A stretch of 34,810 nucleotides of DNA from a virus, in IMG/VR virus record IMGVR_UViG_3300027368_000102, positions 1 through 34,810 of that record; one strand, given 5' to 3'. The notes under the pieces were generated by a model. That model was not told the DNA's origin, did no database searches, and worked only from the letters and a program-made list of their open reading frames with translations. A program made the translations under genes and the position numbers. Below are positions 32,443 through 34,810 of this stretch, in pieces. The first letter of the stretch is position 1. Each line of letters begins with the position of its first letter.

Positions 32443-33167
32443 ATCATCGACGAATTCTAATCGCATTGTTTGCATGCCAAATGGCAATCCAGTTCGCGAG
32501 CTCTGCTCTAGCAATGTACGACCCAGGACTGGGGCGATTTTTGTCGCGAGATCCAGCGGGCTATACGCCAATTGCACACAATCTTCACGAATATGTAGCT
32601 TCCAATCCCGTCTATTACGTCGACCCGTTAGGGCTTGAACGGCGGCTACCCGAGCCAAACAAAGTACCAAAACTTGACCCCAAAGATCCACCCAAATTAC
32701 CTCCGTTCGGCCCTAAGTTTCCAGAGCCATTAGATCCAAAGGAGCCATTCAAACCTCGAGGTGATGCTGGACCTCGTACGTCCGGTTTTCTCATTATTAC
32801 GTGCAATTGTCCCAAGCCTGACTCATACTACATTCCGATTGTCAGTGGAGGAGACAACTCGTACCCTGGTTATCCGCCATACGATAAGAATGACCAGATA
32901 GGTCAACATGCTGAAGGGCAATGTCGAGCTATTCGCGACCATTATAAGGCATCCGACAAATTCAAGGACTGTAGCTTTTCTTGCTACATAAACAACATTC
33001 CATGCAAAGATGGGTGCGAAAAAATTGATGACATACCGATTTATCATCCAGGTCCGAAGGACCCAACTGATCCCTACAACAATCCGAAGGATCCACCCGG
33101 CCCGACTGTCCCTCATTGCACAAAAACTCCAGACGGTTGGGTGTGCCAAAATCCTTCCGTGAGGTGA
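32439..33167 (+). CDS. Secreted protein with one isolated RHS hallmark and a Cys-rich tail
   Basis: 242 residues. Residues 1-25 are a signal peptide. Right after it is the RHS-associated core: YDPGLGRFLSRDPAGY (27-42), NLHEYVASNPVYYVDPLGL (48-66). In RHS toxins this sequence ends the shell and precedes the variable toxin tip. Here the shell repeats are missing. A Pro/Lys-rich linker (about 68-108) follows, then a Cys-rich domain with CNC, GQHAEGQCRAIRDHYK, DCSFSCYINNIPCKDGC and VCQNPS. The Cys-rich part resembles no domain that I recognise. It is the expected toxin or effector of the unit, or a decayed RHS tip that acquired a signal peptide. Confidence 0.72.
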   Translation: MNHRRILIALFACQMAIQFASSALAMYDPGLGRFLSRDPAGYTPIAHNLHEYVASNPVYYVDPLGLERRLPEPNKVPKLDPKDPPKLPPFGPKFPEPLDPKEPFKPRGDAGPRTSGFLIITCNCPKPDSYYIPIVSGGDNSYPGYPPYDKNDQIGQHAEGQCRAIRDHYKASDKFKDCSFSCYINNIPCKDGCEKIDDIPIYHPGPKDPTDPYNNPKDPPGPTVPHCTKTPDGWVCQNPSVR

Positions 33168-33173
33168 TGTTCG

Positions 33174-33734
33174 ATGCTGATTGACTTGGATGACACGATT
33201 TGGTCGGAATTGCGACATGCCTATGGCAATGCCTCATCGATACCCCAAACTCTTCGTGAGATGTACTCGGGCGACGATGTGGCGGACGAAAAGTTTTTGG
33301 GTTTCACAAATGCAGTTTCACATCAAGGATCTGTATACAACGCAAGTTTCGCTGCGTTCCCGCATCTTGTGAAGATTGGCATTAGTGCCGGGAGGTATCA
33401 TGAGATTGCATTTTCGATCGCAGAGATAATTCTTTATGACGCATTGTCTGGAGATGGCGCCACGCTACCTCCTATGAGCGACAGGCTACATCAAGGATTC
33501 ATGTACGGATTGGCGATGGGGCGAGCATACCTCTCAAAGCAACTGGAGCTAGAATTTTTAAACTCAAGCGATCCTACCGAGCTTTACCTTCTACGGCGGA
33601 TTTCGTTGTTTCGGATGAGGCCACGCGTAACCATGTTGCTAGATACCGTTAGTCGAAATTTCCACTGTCCGCTTTGTAGGGAGACAATCGAGAATCCGAT
33701 TGAAGCATTATGTCCCTTTCCGTATTCTAAATAA
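33174..33734 (+). CDS. Probable immunity-type protein
   Basis: 186 residues, cytoplasmic, no signal. IWSELRHAYGNASSIPQTLR and FTNAVSHQGSVYNASFAAFP match a pattern seen in unnamed bacterial proteins often next to toxin genes (L.HAYG.A.DIP..L and ..HQG.VY.A...A.P.L), probably an alpha-helical HEAT-like repeat. The C-terminus has CPLC and a later Cys, possibly a zinc site. Start follows AGGTGATG, six bases after the preceding stop. In polymorphic toxin systems the gene just downstream of the toxin is the immunity gene, so this is the natural reading; it is not proven. Confidence 0.65.
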   Translation: MLIDLDDTIWSELRHAYGNASSIPQTLREMYSGDDVADEKFLGFTNAVSHQGSVYNASFAAFPHLVKIGISAGRYHEIAFSIAEIILYDALSGDGATLPPMSDRLHQGFMYGLAMGRAYLSKQLELEFLNSSDPTELYLLRRISLFRMRPRVTMLLDTVSRNFHCPLCRETIENPIEALCPFPYSK

Positions 33735-33848
33735 TTTATAGGCCCTAGAGGATTACTACATTTGATATCCCAAGGGTATTTGCCTCCACTTGAAATCGTT
33801 CCGTCGACGAATACGCGTGGAACATTGAAACCTTCGAGCCGCGCGCAC

Positions 33849-34169
33849 TCAACGACGACAGGCCATGATGTCGTCGGTACGACCCACGATACTGGCGCGA
33901 TCGTGGTCCTTGAGGATTGGGCGCGACTTGCGAGTCACTCGCATGCCTGCGAAGTCCACAACCACAGGGTAAGGCCAGCCACCAAGACGCATTGCGCCAT
34001 CGGTGTAAGCGACCATAGAGAACTTTCGCAACGCCGGCTTGCCTTCTTCGGCAGCCTCAGCGGCTTGTAAACTGATCGAACTGGCATCGTCACAAACGAT
34101 TCGTAGCGAGCTGGGTACCGACTAGGCATCCACCTCACTCTGCTGGTTCGACTGCAATGTCTTCGTCAT
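33849..34169 (-). pseudogene. Broken prohead protease/capsid gene of a second prophage
   Basis: Reading from an ATG at 34,169 (MTKTLQSNQQSEVDA) there is an in-frame TAG at 34,122-34,124, after which the same frame continues through VPSSLRIVCDDASSISLQAA, then KFSMVAYTDGAMRLGGWPYP and VVVDFAGMRVTRKSRPI. This aligns with residues 22-95 of the intact fusion (RMVAYTGGQMRVAGWRHPVI), and the homology stops near GRTDDI. The catalytic His region is altered (LKDHD in place of RFGHD). So it is a stop-containing and truncated relic, from a different phage than the intact copy because many residues differ. Confidence 0.88.
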
Positions 34170-34196
34170 CCGTTACATCTCCTGGAGAAAGTGAAG

Positions 34197-34290
34197 CCAC
34201 AATCGGTCGAGAGTCCCAGCACACGCATGAGCGAGATCTCTTTCGCGCGTTGGTTAAGTTCTGACTCCCAATCATCCCCCAAGCTTTCCT
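34197..34290 (-). pseudogene. Broken portal gene end of the second prophage
   Basis: Translated from the minus strand, this stretch gives GDDWESELNQRAKEISLMRV followed by LGLS, matching GQDWEVQLRQRAREIALISE followed by LGL in the intact portal (14 of 23 positions identical). It lies just upstream of the capsid relic, reproducing the gene order portal to capsid. Upstream bases lose similarity after about 34,300. Confidence 0.82.
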
Positions 34291-34299
34291 CCCTACGGA

Positions 34300-34583
34300 C
34301 GTGCAGAAAGTCGGTGACGGCTATCTCTGTAGAGGTTCTCGAACCCGTGGACGATAGTTCGAACCCGTTTTCACCTGGGGTCCGAGTGAAAACTCTGTGT
34401 TAATTCTGGAGCCCATCGAAAACAGAGAGTCAGAGAGTTCGAGACCGTTTTTCCGCACTCTCAGGCGCAACCTTGAACGTTGCACTCGCACTCCGGAAAT
34501 CTCTCTTCGAACAGAGAACGCAGCGAGTTGGGCGACCCGAGCCCAAAAAACCCACAAATCCTTGTGATTTCCTGCCTAGAAAC
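34300..34583. other. Gene-free stretch with short repeats
   Basis: TCGAACCCGT occurs at 34,339 and 34,359 (20-base period), and TCGAGACCGT at 34,439. These look like tRNA T-arm sequence, which is a common phage attachment point, so this might be decayed att or tRNA material. No gene can be supported here. Confidence 0.35.
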
Positions 34584-34622
34584 GAAAAACGCCCGGCGGT
34601 CGATCTCTCGACGCCGGGCGTT
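34584..34622 (-). terminator. Intrinsic terminator downstream of tRNA-Asn
   Basis: A strong stem, AACGCCCGGCG-G-TCGA paired with TCGACGCCGGGCGTT and one bulged G, with a four-base loop. In minus-strand direction the 3' arm runs into TTTTT. It lies 39 bases after the tRNA 3' end. Confidence 0.85.
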
Positions 34623-34634
34623 AAGTCTTTTGGT

Positions 34635-34656
34635 CGTCAAAGTTCGTACTTTGACG
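34635..34656 (-). repeat. Hairpin immediately 3' of the tRNA
   Basis: CGTCAAAGT-TCGT-ACTTTGACG, a perfect nine-bp stem with a tetraloop, four bases after the mature tRNA end. It may aid RNA processing or be left from recombination. Confidence 0.6.
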
Positions 34657-34660
34657 CAAG

Positions 34661-34733
34661 CTCCCCCGGGTGGGCTCGAACCACCGACACGCGGATTAAC
34701 AGTCCGCTGCTCTGCCGACTGAGCTACAGGGGA
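34661..34733 (-). tRNA. tRNA-Asn (anticodon GTT)
   Basis: A complete 73-base cloverleaf. Acceptor stem TCCCCTG/CGGGGGA, D-arm GCTCAGTCGGCAGAGC, anticodon stem GCGGA/TCCGC with loop CTGTTAA (anticodon GTT), T-arm GGTGG-TTCGAGC-CCACC and discriminator G. The 3' CCA is not encoded. Transcribed leftwards with the terminator downstream. A broken second copy lies upstream at the right edge. Confidence 0.97.
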
Positions 34734-34761
34734 GTTTGTTCTGGTTTCCTCTGTTGCCCGT

Positions 34762-34810
34762 CACGCGGATTAATCCCGATGGATCGGGACTGCTCTGCCG
34801 ACTGAGCTAC
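34762..34810 (-). pseudogene. Broken second tRNA-Asn copy (runs off the window)
   Basis: The D-arm GTAGCTCAGTCGGCAGAGCAG and the anticodon 3' part TTAATCCGCGTG are identical to tRNA-Asn, but the seven bases between (CGGACTG) are replaced by a 16-base palindrome TCCCGATCCATCGGGA, and the T-arm and 3' acceptor half are absent. The anticodon stem cannot form, so this is not a functional tRNA. The 5' end is outside the window. Confidence 0.82.

Noticed and set aside
34330-34450. TCGAACCCGT repeats as a CRISPR or iteron array
   Set aside because: Only two exact copies and one degenerate copy, with uneven spacing (20 and 80 bases).
1-34810. CRISPR array or rRNA genes
   Set aside because: No regular direct repeat with spacers and no rRNA-like conserved sequence was seen on either strand.

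Overview
The window is mostly an integrated tailed-phage genome (a siphovirus-like prophage). It runs from the left edge, where the tail genes continue out of view, to a large-serine-recombinase cassette ending near 30,976. To its right lie a short non-phage gene cassette, fragments of a second related prophage, and a tRNA-Asn. Moderate G+C, frequent ATGA gene couplings and the small-ORF/DUF2924/serine-recombinase cassette suggest a planctomycete host of the Pirellulales type. That is an inference from gene style, not from a host marker gene.

Layout. (1) 8-11,405, minus strand, the late module: (in transcription order) a small terminase-like protein, the large terminase, a zinc ribbon, a small conserved protein, portal, a fused prohead protease/major capsid protein, a DUF2190 decoration-like protein, a secreted trypsin-like protease, connector and tail-completion proteins, a large structural protein, an HK97 gp10-like protein and a tail-tube-like protein. 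(2) 11,681-15,967, plus strand: ten small genes including an amidoligase, a HARE-HTH protein and a DUF4314 protein, separated by gaps with repeated leader elements and terminators. Nine of the ten genes share one reading frame, and a 1,513-codon open frame lies antisense to them. (3) 15,970-27,361, minus strand, the early/replication module: sigma-70 factor, zinc-finger protein, PD-(D/E)XK nuclease, Sak4-like ATPase, DUF669 protein, ERCC4 nuclease, RecD2 helicase, PrimPol/D5 primase-helicase, and a ParB-methyltransferase interrupted by a 275-residue intein with a GIY-YIG-like insert. (4) 27,362-28,255: a control region with repeated TTCCCAA operator-like sites and one doubtful ORF. (5) 28,256-30,976, minus strand, the integration cassette.

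The right flank (31,222-33,734, plus strand) holds three tightly linked genes: a membrane-anchored transglutaminase-like protein, a secreted protein carrying one isolated RHS hallmark motif, and a probable immunity-type protein. This toxin/immunity-like arrangement is the best candidate here for an undescribed system. From 33,849 to about 34,290 lie fragments of a second portal and prohead-protease gene, homologous to but different from the intact copies. Beyond them are a terminator, tRNA-Asn(GTT), and a broken second tRNA-Asn copy containing a small palindrome, so this locus appears to have received phages repeatedly.

The phage genes form a coherent cycle: integration (serine recombinase), early control (sigma factor), recombination-dependent replication (nucleases, Sak4, RecD2, primase-helicase), DNA modification (methyltransferase), and packaging and assembly.
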